Shown in pieces: positions 12,598-22,775 of a stretch of 64,000 nucleotides of DNA. The notes beneath the pieces are model-generated. The model did not search any database. It was not told where the DNA came from and worked only from the letters and a program-made list of their open reading frames with translations. How positions within the stretch are numbered: the stretch's first letter is position 1; every line of letters begins with the position of its first letter. The stretch is from Kudoa neothunni. Its lineage: Eukaryota > Cnidaria. The DNA lies in assembly GCA_964304625.1 (NCBI GenBank), contig OZ199838.1:5580001-5644000 (forward strand). Reading direction: 5' to 3'. Both the position numbers and the translations under genes were made by a program.

Positions 12598-14985
12598 CTT
12601 AACCAGTTTCTAAATATTTTTTTATTAAATTGATGTCGATTGTGATTTTATTTGTTTTTATTTCGCGCTAAAGTTATTATTTCTAGTCTTAACAAGATTT
12701 AATTTTTTTCTCCTATAAACCTGCCCATTTATATATAACTTATACCAATCGCCATGACATTAGACTTTTTCCATCTATAATAAATTTTCACTGTAGTGTA
12801 ACTAATCTCAAGTCTCGATTTATTACGGCATTAATAAACAGCTATCATATATCGGATCGTGCGCATACGTGATTGATTCAATTTTTTAAATAAGCCATCT
12901 ATCTTGTTGATTTTAGTTTCCATTAGTGATTACTTCAATAAATATATTCATAAAAAGCTTCTAAGAGAATATTTATTGAAAAAGTTTAATAGTAAAGGCC
13001 TTATTAATTGAATTTATCGCGTTTTGTATTTGGGCTGTGGAACATAATCATTTTTGAAATTAAAATCCGTGTTCTTTACATTTTGATTTCTCATTCGATA
13101 ATTTAATAGTTGGAATGATTTCTTAGTGCAAATTTTTCATAATTTTTCTATTTTTCAACATCCTAGATTACGTTTATTAACCTTCTCGTTCTTAATATTC
13201 GTTTACAATTTAAATTAAAACGAGAAAAATTGCTTTTTTATGGTGCTCTATTTTGAATATCTTCTCCAAAATAGTTTTAAAATGTTGTAAATGATTTTCA
13301 TCCATTTTAAAATAATGTTAATTAAACAAAGAAATTTATTTTTTGCATAATCGTAATATATTTTATTAAAGATTAGGTTTAAATCTAATTCGTCGTAGGT
13401 TAAAAATATTCATATATTTTTGAAGAGTTGAAAAGTTACACAGGAGTTAATGATGTGTATTAATTATATTTATGTATCAACTCTGCCTTATGAAGAAAAT
13501 TTATATACTAAAACTCAATCTGATGTATATCTTTAAAATATTCCGCTTGAAATATTTTTAGATATGTAATAATTTTGAAAAAGAAGTTTACATCCAATTT
13601 CATGCGCAAGCGCCGAATTATATCGATGTAAACATATTGATTATATATAGCCACTGTTTACAAGGCGGTTAAAAAATAAATTTTCTACGCATTTTAAACA
13701 AATCATGAAATTTTTACATGATTACGATGCATAAAAATAGGAGTTTTATTCAATTTTCATTATTTCCTGTAATTTAATGATGATTAATAAACAAAATTTC
13801 TGAGCGTTTTAGCTTTTTAAATCTTTTAACTAACCATTTTTACGTTATATATTAGTTTTAGAGCGCAAACAAAACATTTGGACACGAAAGAATTAAATTA
13901 TACAATGAACTTATTTCTTCTGTTTGTATATTCACTTTCGAAATATGTCATTATACAAAACAGAAAATTTTCAGATTCAATCTAAACCTAGATATGAAAC
14001 TCCAACTATGCTACATCGTAGCCTTACTCTAATTCTATCCAAAGTTTCCTGCGAATTTTTACAAAAATTAAATATCTAGTCGATAACAAGTGCCAATATC
14101 ATTATTTTGATGAAAAAATTCCAACTCTGGAAATTTTGACATGGAGATGCCGCGGAATCATTATATAATATACCAAAGATGGTATAAACAATAAATGAGT
14201 TACCTTTATTTATTAAAACGAATAAGTACCGAATGAAGCAAAATTTGTTAATTAGATTATACAGTAGATTATTTCTACAAATTATCCAATCCTAATTTCT
14301 AGTATAAATAATGATTAAAGGTTAAAGCACAGAAAAGCTTATTCGCAAAATTATAACAAGCAATGTAAAAATAACAAAAAAGCAGTACCTAATATCACAA
14401 AAAAGTAGAAACTAAAATAATCAATAAAATATTAGGTTGACATTATTCCTCCAGAAATTTGGTTTGAAATAATATTTCATGAAAATGGCATAAACATTTG
14501 CCATGATTAGACCATTTTAGATACTTTATTGATTCAGAGTACTATGGTTTCAGTTGAATATAATCCATTCATTTATCATCCATAGTTGAATTATAAGGAC
14601 TGAAAAGTCAAAATAACAACTTTTCAGTCCTTTAACTAAAAAAACATCAAAGTTCAGAGAAAAAATAATCATAAATGCCACAGCCTTTCTTTAAGGATAC
14701 AAAATAAATTCAAATATTCAATAAATTTAAGATATTAAAAATAAACTTTTTTGTATAGGCATAAATGAAAAACCCATTGACATAAAGTCATGTGACATCC
14801 ATAAATGGCCATTTTTAAAGGGCTCAACGAAATTGTTGTAAATCCGAATAATAGAGAGACCGAACTTATTTATGTAAAACTTGATGACTGTACAACGAAA
14901 CAAAATTTACCCTCATCCTCCCCCTCTAGACAAAGGCGTATAAGAACAAAATCCTGGACCCCCAACTTTATAAAAGCAAAATTAA
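12598..14985. other. Intergenic, AT-rich
   Basis: No coding frame that I trust. Apart from the hairpin listed separately I see no structured feature. Confidence 0.5.
14595..14632. repeat. Perfect 14-bp inverted repeat (hairpin)
   Basis: AAGGACTGAAAAGT and its exact reverse complement are separated by 10 nt. A further 5-bp pairing (TAGTT/AACTA) just outside extends the stem past a small bulge. It lies between the end of TOP3A and the small minus-strand gene; function unknown. Confidence 0.6.
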
Positions 14986-15225
14986 TTAGTGAATAAATAA
15001 TCTGTTACGTGTTCCAAATCTAAAAATTCATAATTTTATAAGAGAGAAATAAAATAAGCAAACCTGGGTCTATTGTTGCTACCACCACCCCCATTTCCTG
15101 GTGGCCTTCTATTGTTAGAATTTATTCGATGTCTTTTAACTTCTTCATTTTCGATCTAATGAAAATTCAAATCTAAAATAAATAGATAGTCGAGTTACCA
15201 GGAATAAAGACAATATTCTTTTCAT
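14986..15225 (-). CDS. Possible very small gene, 53 residues, Arg/Asn/Gly-rich
   Basis: Three short exons can be joined: 15199-15225 (MKRILSLFL), 15064-15155 (IENEEVKRHR.. then a Gly run and Asn/Arg) and 14986-15019, ending ..RPRFGTRNRLFIH. The two introns (43 and 44 nt) have GT..AG ends and match the intron size of this genome, and the phases agree, giving 53 codons plus stop. The first nine residues are hydrophobic but too short for a confident signal peptide. NNRPRFG resembles the core of RF-amide peptides, but the expected Gly-Arg/Lys cleavage pattern is lacking (it reads GTR). It could instead be the 3' end of a larger RNA-binding protein whose upstream exons I cannot see. Product unknown. 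Confidence 0.3.
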
Positions 15226-16177
15226 TTAGTACATAAATAAGAAATAAAAACGAAACCGCTACAAACACTTACAGAAGCTTTAAAAAAATAAAAAGTTGCA
15301 CAACTGATTGTGAAAACTTATTAAAATAACCTTCCTGCTTAACCATCAGAAGCAAAAAGCCGTCGGCTAACAACAAAAAGAACTTCGAGAAGATTCGTAA
15401 TGTAGCAGGTTAGGCATGATAATTATTTTCGTTATGCAATCATTCTACATCGATACCGTTTACAAACAATAATCGTATCCTTCTTAATAATTTTTTCTGA
15501 GTTGCTTTAAAAATAATTATTTCATATTGACTTTTTATTATATAATAGTTAATCCTATTAAAAATCATTGTAATATCCCCAAATTATTGGTTGTGATGGG
15601 CTCTTAATATGAATTGATTCAAAATGTGATATTAAACAATTTATTTATAATTTTAAATTCAAGAAATAAATGATTCTGTCGTAGTATCTATTGTTACGAA
15701 TAATTTTTTATATTAAAAAAAGATTATTTTAAGAAAATATCGAAAACTTTAATATTTTTTTCTTAGAAACTACAATAACATCAATTTCACTTTACTCAAT
15801 CAAAGGACAAATCCGTGAACGTGAGCACGTCACTCCTTAAATTCTCCTAAATGTAAATTAATTGACTCAACTATCCGGTCTTTCGAGACAACGTCAAAAA
15901 TTGATTCAGGTGGTATATTTAAGTTTATAACTATGGTAAACATCTTAATTAGAGATTTATTCCAGATATCTTTATTTGTTATATAAATTATATTATATAA
16001 CTATTCAAAGGTATTTAAATTAAATACACAATCCTTTTTAAGATCAAATGTAATAAGTTATTTTAATATTACAAACAGATTATTAAGTTTCATCAATTTT
16101 TCAATTGGCAGTTTAAAATAAATTACATAAAAAATGATTTTAATACTTTATAAATTAAGATATTATCGAAAAATTAT
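15226..16177. other. Intergenic, AT-rich
   Basis: Gap between two minus-strand genes. No open frame, element ends or RNA gene recognised. Confidence 0.5.
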
Positions 16178-18023
16178 TTAATGTTTTATTTTCATATTTT
16201 TCTTTGACGGTCTATGCATCGCCGAAGGTATCTGAGTGATTTTGGCTGGTTGATTAGCATTCCCATTATGAGCCTTCTTTTTATTGAAGAACGGAGACAA
16301 TACTTTGTACATTGGAATTTTTCTATCCACTGGTTTTTTCTGTTTTTTCTTTTCAGGATGTGGCTTTTTAATTTTTCCTTTCGATTTCGATTTGACAACA
16401 GATTTGGGTTTGTTGTATTTGGCTCCAACGACAGTACTCCTTGGTATATCCTGTCTGCTGAATAGTTTCGATTTGAACATTTCTTTATATTTTTTTAGTA
16501 TCTAAACATAAATGAGAACGTTTTTAAATTAAATTAAAAATAATCCACGACAAATCCATTAAAATTTTCAGTTTTTTACCTTTTCTTTACTTTCAGACTT
16601 TTCCGGTACGCTAGGGTCCATCTTTTCATACGGATCCTAAAAGCAATTCAAAAATTTTGTTCATACAATGTTATTACGAGATCAAATATATTTGGAGCGA
16701 TTTTACTGCTGTTATTTTTAGCATCATCAGCTTCACCGGAATCACTTTCTGATTGGCTTACTGGTGAAGCGGTTGACTTTGTAGTGTCCATTACAGGGGT
16801 GGAAGGGTTTTCCGTCGAGCCAGTTGTCGACTCACTCCCAGTTGTTGAGGTTGATGGGGTGGTTTCCGTTGGTAAAGTTGTGGACTTATTCACATTTTCT
16901 GCAGGAGTGGTTTCTGTTGTTGAAACTGGGAAATCGCTCAAAGCTGTTGAAGAGGGGGCTGTCGTTGATGAGCTTGTGGTAATAGGAGTTTCTGTCGATA
17001 AAGTCGCGGACTCACTCGCACCTTTGGAGACGAACGGTTGATCAGAGGAAGTCTTGGCGTCAGTCGAATCTAAAAATTACGATGTATTATTTGCATTACC
17101 ATAATTAATAATGTAAAGATATTTTCAACTGAATTAAATAGGGTTAAAGAAAAAAAACCAAATCGACTATATTACCATTTTTTGCTGTCATATTTGAAGC
17201 ATTCAGTATTTCTTGGTCATCATGGGTTTGATCATGGAATAAATTATAATCTCTGGCGAAACTATCAATATTATTTTTCCCTGTATTGTTTTTCAACATT
17301 TCCAAATTGTTTTCGTGGTTTTTATTAATTTTATTTTTATTAAAATCCATAATGTTAAAGTTTGTGCCTTGGTGGCTATTGTTGGAAGGCTTTGACTGGG
17401 TTGAATTTACTCGAGGAATTAAGCTGAGATCTGCCTGGCTCTGAGGACATACAACCTTAATTAAATAATTTATATGTGATGAAACGGAAATCTAATTTTA
17501 CCTGTAAAACGTCCCCATCAGCTGTTTTTATCCAGTAAGGACGCGGGTTCAAATCTGCGATGCTATTTTGGAATAGATCTTTACAACTCTTGGCTGGGTT
17601 TAAAAATCTTTAACAATCTAATTTCATAACACAAGTGATAGATGATTTTTACTGGCCAAGAGTAGGTTTAGAAGTTGCTTGGCTCTTCGAATCATTAAGG
17701 CCAATCTCATGACCTTGACCAATGCTATCGGTGGCGTGATTTTCGTGAGAGCTGATGTTTGAGGAAATACTATCGGATATTTCCACATGTTTTTCATCGG
17801 TACCGTTGTACTTGTGGCTAGATATGATTTCATCATTGTTTTTTTCTAGCGTGATATCTTCAAAAAGTTTTTCAGGAATTTCATCCTTTTTTGAAATTAA
17901 CATTAAATCCATGATTTTTTCGTTCTCCATAAAAGCGACTGAATTGCGATATCCATCGCTCGAAATTATGTTGCAGTTAATGACAGGCCATAAAAATACC
18001 AGTAAGAAAGTAGTTTTTATCAT
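16178..18023 (-). CDS. Secreted Ser/Thr-rich protein with C-terminal basic tail, 509 aa
   Basis: Six exons (17653-18023, 17502-17607, 17176-17455, 16678-17069, 16580-16636, 16178-16501) total 1,530 nt, exactly 510 codons with stop, so the model is internally consistent. ATG is taken at 18023 because it opens a good signal peptide (MIKTTFLLVFLWPVINC). Then come an acidic/Asn-rich region (about residues 20-120); a short conserved-looking segment with SCKDLF, YWIKTADGDVLQ and VVC (about 130-165); an Asn-rich linker with N-glycosylation sequons; a mucin-like Ser/Thr/Pro stretch of repeated TTE, STT and TPS motifs (about 255-375); and a Lys-rich tail (KSKSKGKIKKPHPEKKKQKK). The Cys-YWI-Cys segment resembles the start of fibrinogen-like and related extracellular modules, but only a fragment is present. 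No named family recognised. Possibly a surface coat or matrix protein. Neighbours give no hint. Confidence 0.75.
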
Positions 18024-19340
18024 TAAAAATCTCAAAATAATGGTTTTTTATAGAGAACACTTTGAATAGTGCTTAGTGAATCATAGCTCTTTTTGGTTGC
18101 CTCAAGGAAACCGTCATTCATTAGTGAACAATTAAACATACCATGGCGATTAGAATGAGGGACAAGCTTCCAGTGTTGTTGCCTAGTAGATTTGTTAAAT
18201 GGGGTTCTTACGTTTGATTTTAAATTAGAAATTAAACAATGTTTGGCCTTAACCTTTTAAATTAAACTTTTGACGATTAAATATAGACACAGATAACTAT
18301 TTATTGCTCGATATAAAAACTATAAGCTAAAACAAATTAATATTTCCAGTCTTCTAATTCATTAATAATATCTGTGGAGAATCAAAACTTTGAGTTACAA
18401 TCGAATATGGTTCCTGGCGATGGTAGCAATTAACTTCACAATTAAATCTTTAAAAACTAAGGATTCAATAATTTTTGATAATTGAATAATCCCTTAAAAA
18501 GCCATACATCTTATTTATGTGTACTATGTCTAAAATCTTATTTAAATTTGTTGGGTTCTGTCATTTGTTGGCTTGTGTGCGGCAATTTAGTTTAGCATTA
18601 TATTATTTGAAAAAAAGTATTCGTGTTGTTCAATATTTACATCGTAAAGTCTTTTATATTTATAAATGGTATCGTTGGTTGAGGCTTAGAAAAGAGCTAT
18701 GGATTGAAGATTATTTCGTCTGCGGTTAGTAATCGTTTTAAAATTTATTGTTGCTAGTGAATTTAAGTCGAATTCTTTTATATTGGAACTTTAATAATTT
18801 TATTTAAATAAAAGTTCATACAACTAATAATAAAATTTACCAATGTTAATATTACACAGAATAGTAATGCATATAACACCGTGATCTAATCCTGTGAAGA
18901 TTTTATGTGGCCTATGAATGGGCTTGGTTTCCAATGATATTCTCATAAAATTAATATCGACAAAACGGCTAATAAGACTCTTTTTAGAAAACTGAAGTTG
19001 AAATTATGTAGGATTAAATTTTTTGACATATTACTAGCGTCAATAGAATCCACATTCAGAGAATTTGTCTAAACATGATTAGTACATTATATTTTCATAT
19101 TCCAATTGATAAGAACAATGAAATTTTTTACTGAGAAAAAACATTTTTATAATTTTGGAAAAATAGTTTGGCCGAAATTTGATATACGCCTCCTTTAAAT
19201 CCAATTAAAAAAGAATTATTTTATAATAAATGAGATTGTATTTAATACTAACAATAAGAATGTAATAATTGATAGTCATACATCACTATTCGAAGAACGC
19301 TGATAAAACCATTCCACATATCATTACAATTTTTTCTCCT
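18024..19340. other. Intergenic
   Basis: Upstream of the secreted-protein gene. Apart from the short ORF at 18517-18729 I see nothing that I can name. Confidence 0.45.
18517..18729 (+). CDS. Unassigned short ORF, 70 aa
   Basis: Starts with ATG (MCTMSKILF) and contains aromatic and basic residues (YLKKSIRVVQYLHRK, YKWYRWLRLRKELW). The codon pattern looks less monotonous than the AT-rich noise around it, and it ends at a possible GTTAGT splice donor, so it might be an exon. No family recognised. Chance remains likely. Confidence 0.2.
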   Translation: MCTMSKILFKFVGFCHLLACVRQFSLALYYLKKSIRVVQYLHRKVFYIYKWYRWLRLRKELWIEDYFVCG

Positions 19341-20090
19341 CTATTGAAATTCAGCAAGGGATTCGTTGATTCCATCTATAGTAACAGAGCCATCATCCTG
19401 TACTAAAGATGTTCTATTTCGAGGTGAAATTTGGTATTCTATAGCTCCGCATGTGTCTTCAATTGTGTTTGTGTGTGCTCCAGTAATACTATCAACGTAT
19501 TCAATGCTGACAGAAGTTATGCAACGTAGAATAACTCTTGAAGCAATCGATTATTATAATTGAATATGGCTTTACATGATTTTTTATTATTTCTATTAAT
19601 ATTTCTACTGTTCTATCAGGAACTACAACAAGAAATAATTTTCTTCCAGGTGTCCTTTCCACGCCGCCAAATACCCATGTTCCATTAACGTCATGAACTC
19701 GGTTGTATTCCCGCTTGTCAAATTTTGATTCATCGATTTCAACGATTATGTTTCCCCATAAATGATGGCATCTTCAAAATCTAAACTGTCACCAACTATG
19801 TCTGAAATAATGACAATAATTTGTGATTGTATGGGCAGAATGAGCAGTAATTTTAATCAAATCAACTGCCTTCACGTCAACCAACCAATAGTAAGATAAT
19901 TAGAGTATTGAATTAATTTTTGGTTGGGTGTGCTGGAAAAATGTTTTTTCCAATATTGAAATTTCTTTTCGAAAATTCTTCCTGAAGCGTCCCCAGTTTT
20001 TCCTGCGTTGCGAAAAATTGTCGTAATCGCATTGTTCACATATAGTTAATGGCTAAAAAACATTATTTTCAATTAAACATTCGGTGGAAT
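19341..20090 (-). pseudogene. Second Merlin transposase (IS1595-like DDE), decayed
   Basis: On the minus strand near 19745-19400 the IS1595/ISXO2-like core reads IVEIDESKFDKREYNR, then GTWVFGGVERTPGRK, FLVVVPDRT, IIIDCFKSY, and, past a broken patch, YVDSITGAHTNTIED. The three catalytic residues are visible: Asp in EIDES, Asp in IDCFKSY, Glu in NTIED. The N-terminal part near 20050-19900 keeps ICEQCDYDNF and a basic GRFRKNFRKEIS stretch. Stops and frame jumps occur between the pieces. I did not find terminal inverted repeats like those at 3311/5736, so this is a different and older Merlin copy. Confidence 0.85.
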
Positions 20091-21170
20091 TCTCTTCATT
20101 TTCAAATATTCTAGAGTACTCGTCGGAGAGATCATAATGGATTAAATCGACCACCCTATCATGATTAATTTAATGCTCCACATGACATGATAATTTCTTT
20201 CTGAACTGCGTTAAAGGCGAATATCAAATGTGGTTCAATAATTTATTGACAATTTTAGACGATATTTTTATTTTGTTCATAACATAAACCCTTGACGCAG
20301 ATTGTTAAGCTATGGAATTCCGGCTGATCAGGTCCGCTACATGAACTCTGTAGACAACGCAGTGAGTAACATGCAACCCGTCGCACTATATTTCTGCTAT
20401 AATACGGAAGTTTAACTCATTAAAAATCCTCGCCTTTGAATGATTACACCCCCAAGCTTATCCACTAAAGGGCGTTGACGCATGGACCTGCATGATTCTT
20501 TATTACCTAATACAGTGTTCCCTTTGGCGGATGTGAAGATCCATCATTTGGACGCGGGGATCATTCTAGAATAAATTTAAAAATAAACATTAATTTATTT
20601 AATGCGTAATTTTCTTTAGTCCTCGTTAATCATGTAAGGATGTAACGTGTGTAATAATATTTTTGAGTGTTCTATTACCAGTGTTTTTTTTTCGATAAGT
20701 TCGATATGAAAATTACTTGAATTCAAACGATTTATTATACTTAATTATATGACATAGAATCAGGTAAGGTAATAGTTGGTTTTAAGCCCATTCAACGTAC
20801 AAAATCGAAACTTTTTTATTTTTGAAAGTAACAGATTTATATATTTAGGATGTGATGAGGCCGCGTCGGAATATTTTCTACCTCGAAATAACCAATATCA
20901 TTAAAAATGAGGCCATGATGCGTTGTTAACATAGTGCTCTGTCTAAATTTGAGATCAATCATTTAATTGTATAGTCTTTATTGTTACATTTCAAGTTTTA
21001 TGTTTAAATTTTTAACTGATATCTGATATGAATTTTAGCTAAATTATCTTGATAAACAATTTTTAAAAATTTTTGTACACATAGATCAAAGCATTCACTT
21101 ACTGGCTTAAATTAGTGACTTTTATCCCAGTACATTTAAATGGCATCTTTTTGGATCCATACAATTTTTA
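20091..21170. other. Intergenic
   Basis: No coding seen. A patch at about 20300-20560 is richer in G+C than its surroundings and carries a sequence (CCTCGCCTTTGAATG) like one in the tRNA-like repeat near 61.4 kb. The link is weak. Confidence 0.4.
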
Positions 21171-21536
21171 TTAATCCACTGCCTCAAAGTTCAGATTAAA
21201 TGTGACTCGATGTAGGATAAGGATGCCGTTAGATCTGTTCAACACAAAATAGCAATTGGGTAAGATTTGCGTATTTATTGAATCCAATAATAAGTAATAG
21301 AATTGAATCAACCACGAAAACGACTTGCATGTATCATTGTCCAACAAAATACCACGCTTTGAATTATTTAACAAAAATCGAAAAGCCTGGACAATATGGC
21401 GTATTGTTGTTAGGTCGAGATCGCATACCATGAGGTTGCTAGTTCGAAGCCTAGTCCGGGCGTACCTGTACTCGTATTCCGAAATTAAGTAGGAAGGCTG
21501 TAGTAATCGCAAGGATCTACGATTTATTGTGGCCAT
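21171..21536 (-). CDS. Unassigned ORF, 121 aa
   Basis: Open from ATG (MATINRRSLRLLQPSY) to TAA with mixed amino-acid use. Its first third lies within the GC-rich island at 21380-21905, so it may be part of a repeat rather than a host gene. No domain, signal peptide or membrane segment recognised. Confidence 0.25.
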   Translation of the reverse strand: MATINRRSLRLLQPSYLISEYEYRYARTRLRTSNLMVCDLDLTTIRHIVQAFRFLLNNSKRGILLDNDTCKSFSWLIQFYYLLLDSINTQILPNCYFVLNRSNGILILHRVTFNLNFEAVD

Positions 21537-21905
21537 GCTTGCAGCTGGGAGGGAGTCTGGCGGAAGGGTAAAATTCGGGCGCTCATAAACTCATAAACGT
21601 CGGGGTACAGCGATGAAATACAACCCAGTAGGGGGTTTCCGTAGAGCCGGCACCCCCATTCAGACGACTTTTCCAGACTAATTCTGAGTTAGTCCAGGGT
21701 ATGTTTTGGGTGGTGGTTGCTCCGAAACGAGGATGTTTAATGGGTTAAAATCCCACACTACCGCATAAAACGTAAGTCGCCTTAATATGAAGCTGCGGTG
21801 CCTAAAGCATAAATAGAGAAGTCTTAACCAGCCCGAACTTCACAACCTAACAAGTTGCGCCAGGGGTTTGATCATGTGAACAAAAAACCCTAAATCGAAG
21901 AGAGT
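21380..21905. repeat. GC-rich island of unknown type
   Basis: About 500 bp with clearly more G+C than the flanks and no convincing protein. At its left end TGGCGTATTG and AGTTCGAAGCC, about 50 nt apart, resemble the A and B boxes of a tRNA promoter, so a tRNA-derived SINE or another transcribed repeat is possible. A fragment of a LINE untranslated region would also fit. No second copy recognised in the window. Confidence 0.4.
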
Positions 21906-22298
21906 AAGAAAGTCACCAAATAAAATAAATATTAAATGATTTTTTTGAAACGTTTTTTGTAAACTATATTGATTTTATAATTTTTATTTTTATGAATTAA
22001 TATTTCTTTTATATCAATTTTTTGTTCCTAATGTTTTTGCAATATTTATAAAAACATTTTTTAATTCAAATTATTTCTCATTTTACATAAAAATAGTACA
22101 TTTAATCAGGGTTAAATAATAGCTCCAATCGTTGAGTGTTGAGTCATGAGCTAGAAAATGATTATATTCATCCTTCTTAATCAGGCGTATCAAATTGAGT
22201 TAACTAATTAAAATATCAAATAAAACAATAAAGGTATAATTTTGAGGACGATATTCACCGGGATTATTATTATTATAGCACATATATAAAGTTAAGCG

Positions 22299-22319
22299 TT
22301 AACTTTCACACGGAGGAGG
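22299..22319. mobile_element. Solo piggyBac-type terminus
   Basis: TTAA followed by CTTTCACACGGAGGAGG, closely like the terminus of the piggyBac element at 24688 (TTAA then CCCTTATCCACACGGAGGA). No partner end found nearby, so this is a solo end or a heavily truncated relative, 3' of RAE1. Confidence 0.55.
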
Positions 22320-22775
22320 GGATGCGACGTGATCGCAGAAATTAACGCAGAGGTATGAGTGTAAAGTACGTGGGGAAGCACCGCATTAAAAAAAGCCTAC
22401 TTTTTACAGCAAAGGTCAAATAAACAGATTCGTTACAACTATCTAATAGCGACACAACAAAAATACACGCAGAAATTAATATTGGAGAAAGATGAATGCG
22501 AAAATAATAAAAATAGGGTATTATTCATTGGCAATTCATGTTTTAAGAACTGTACAATTTTCAGTTATCTTCTCTTTGAAAAATTCTTTATAAATTAAGT
22601 TTATTTTAACTCACTAATATGGCTGCTTCCTTTCTGTAGTCGTTTCAGGGCCCCATAAAAACAACAGTCATCAAATTATTAGACAAAATCGTAAGTTAAA
22701 TTACACACGAAATATTAATATGAATGAAATAATAAACAATAACAAAACAAACTAACAAAACTAATAGAGTTTTTA

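Noticed and set aside
16784-17041. Plus-strand Val-rich ORF opposite the secreted gene
   Set aside because: Antisense shadow of the Ser/Thr repeats; the minus-strand model closes in frame with proper introns.
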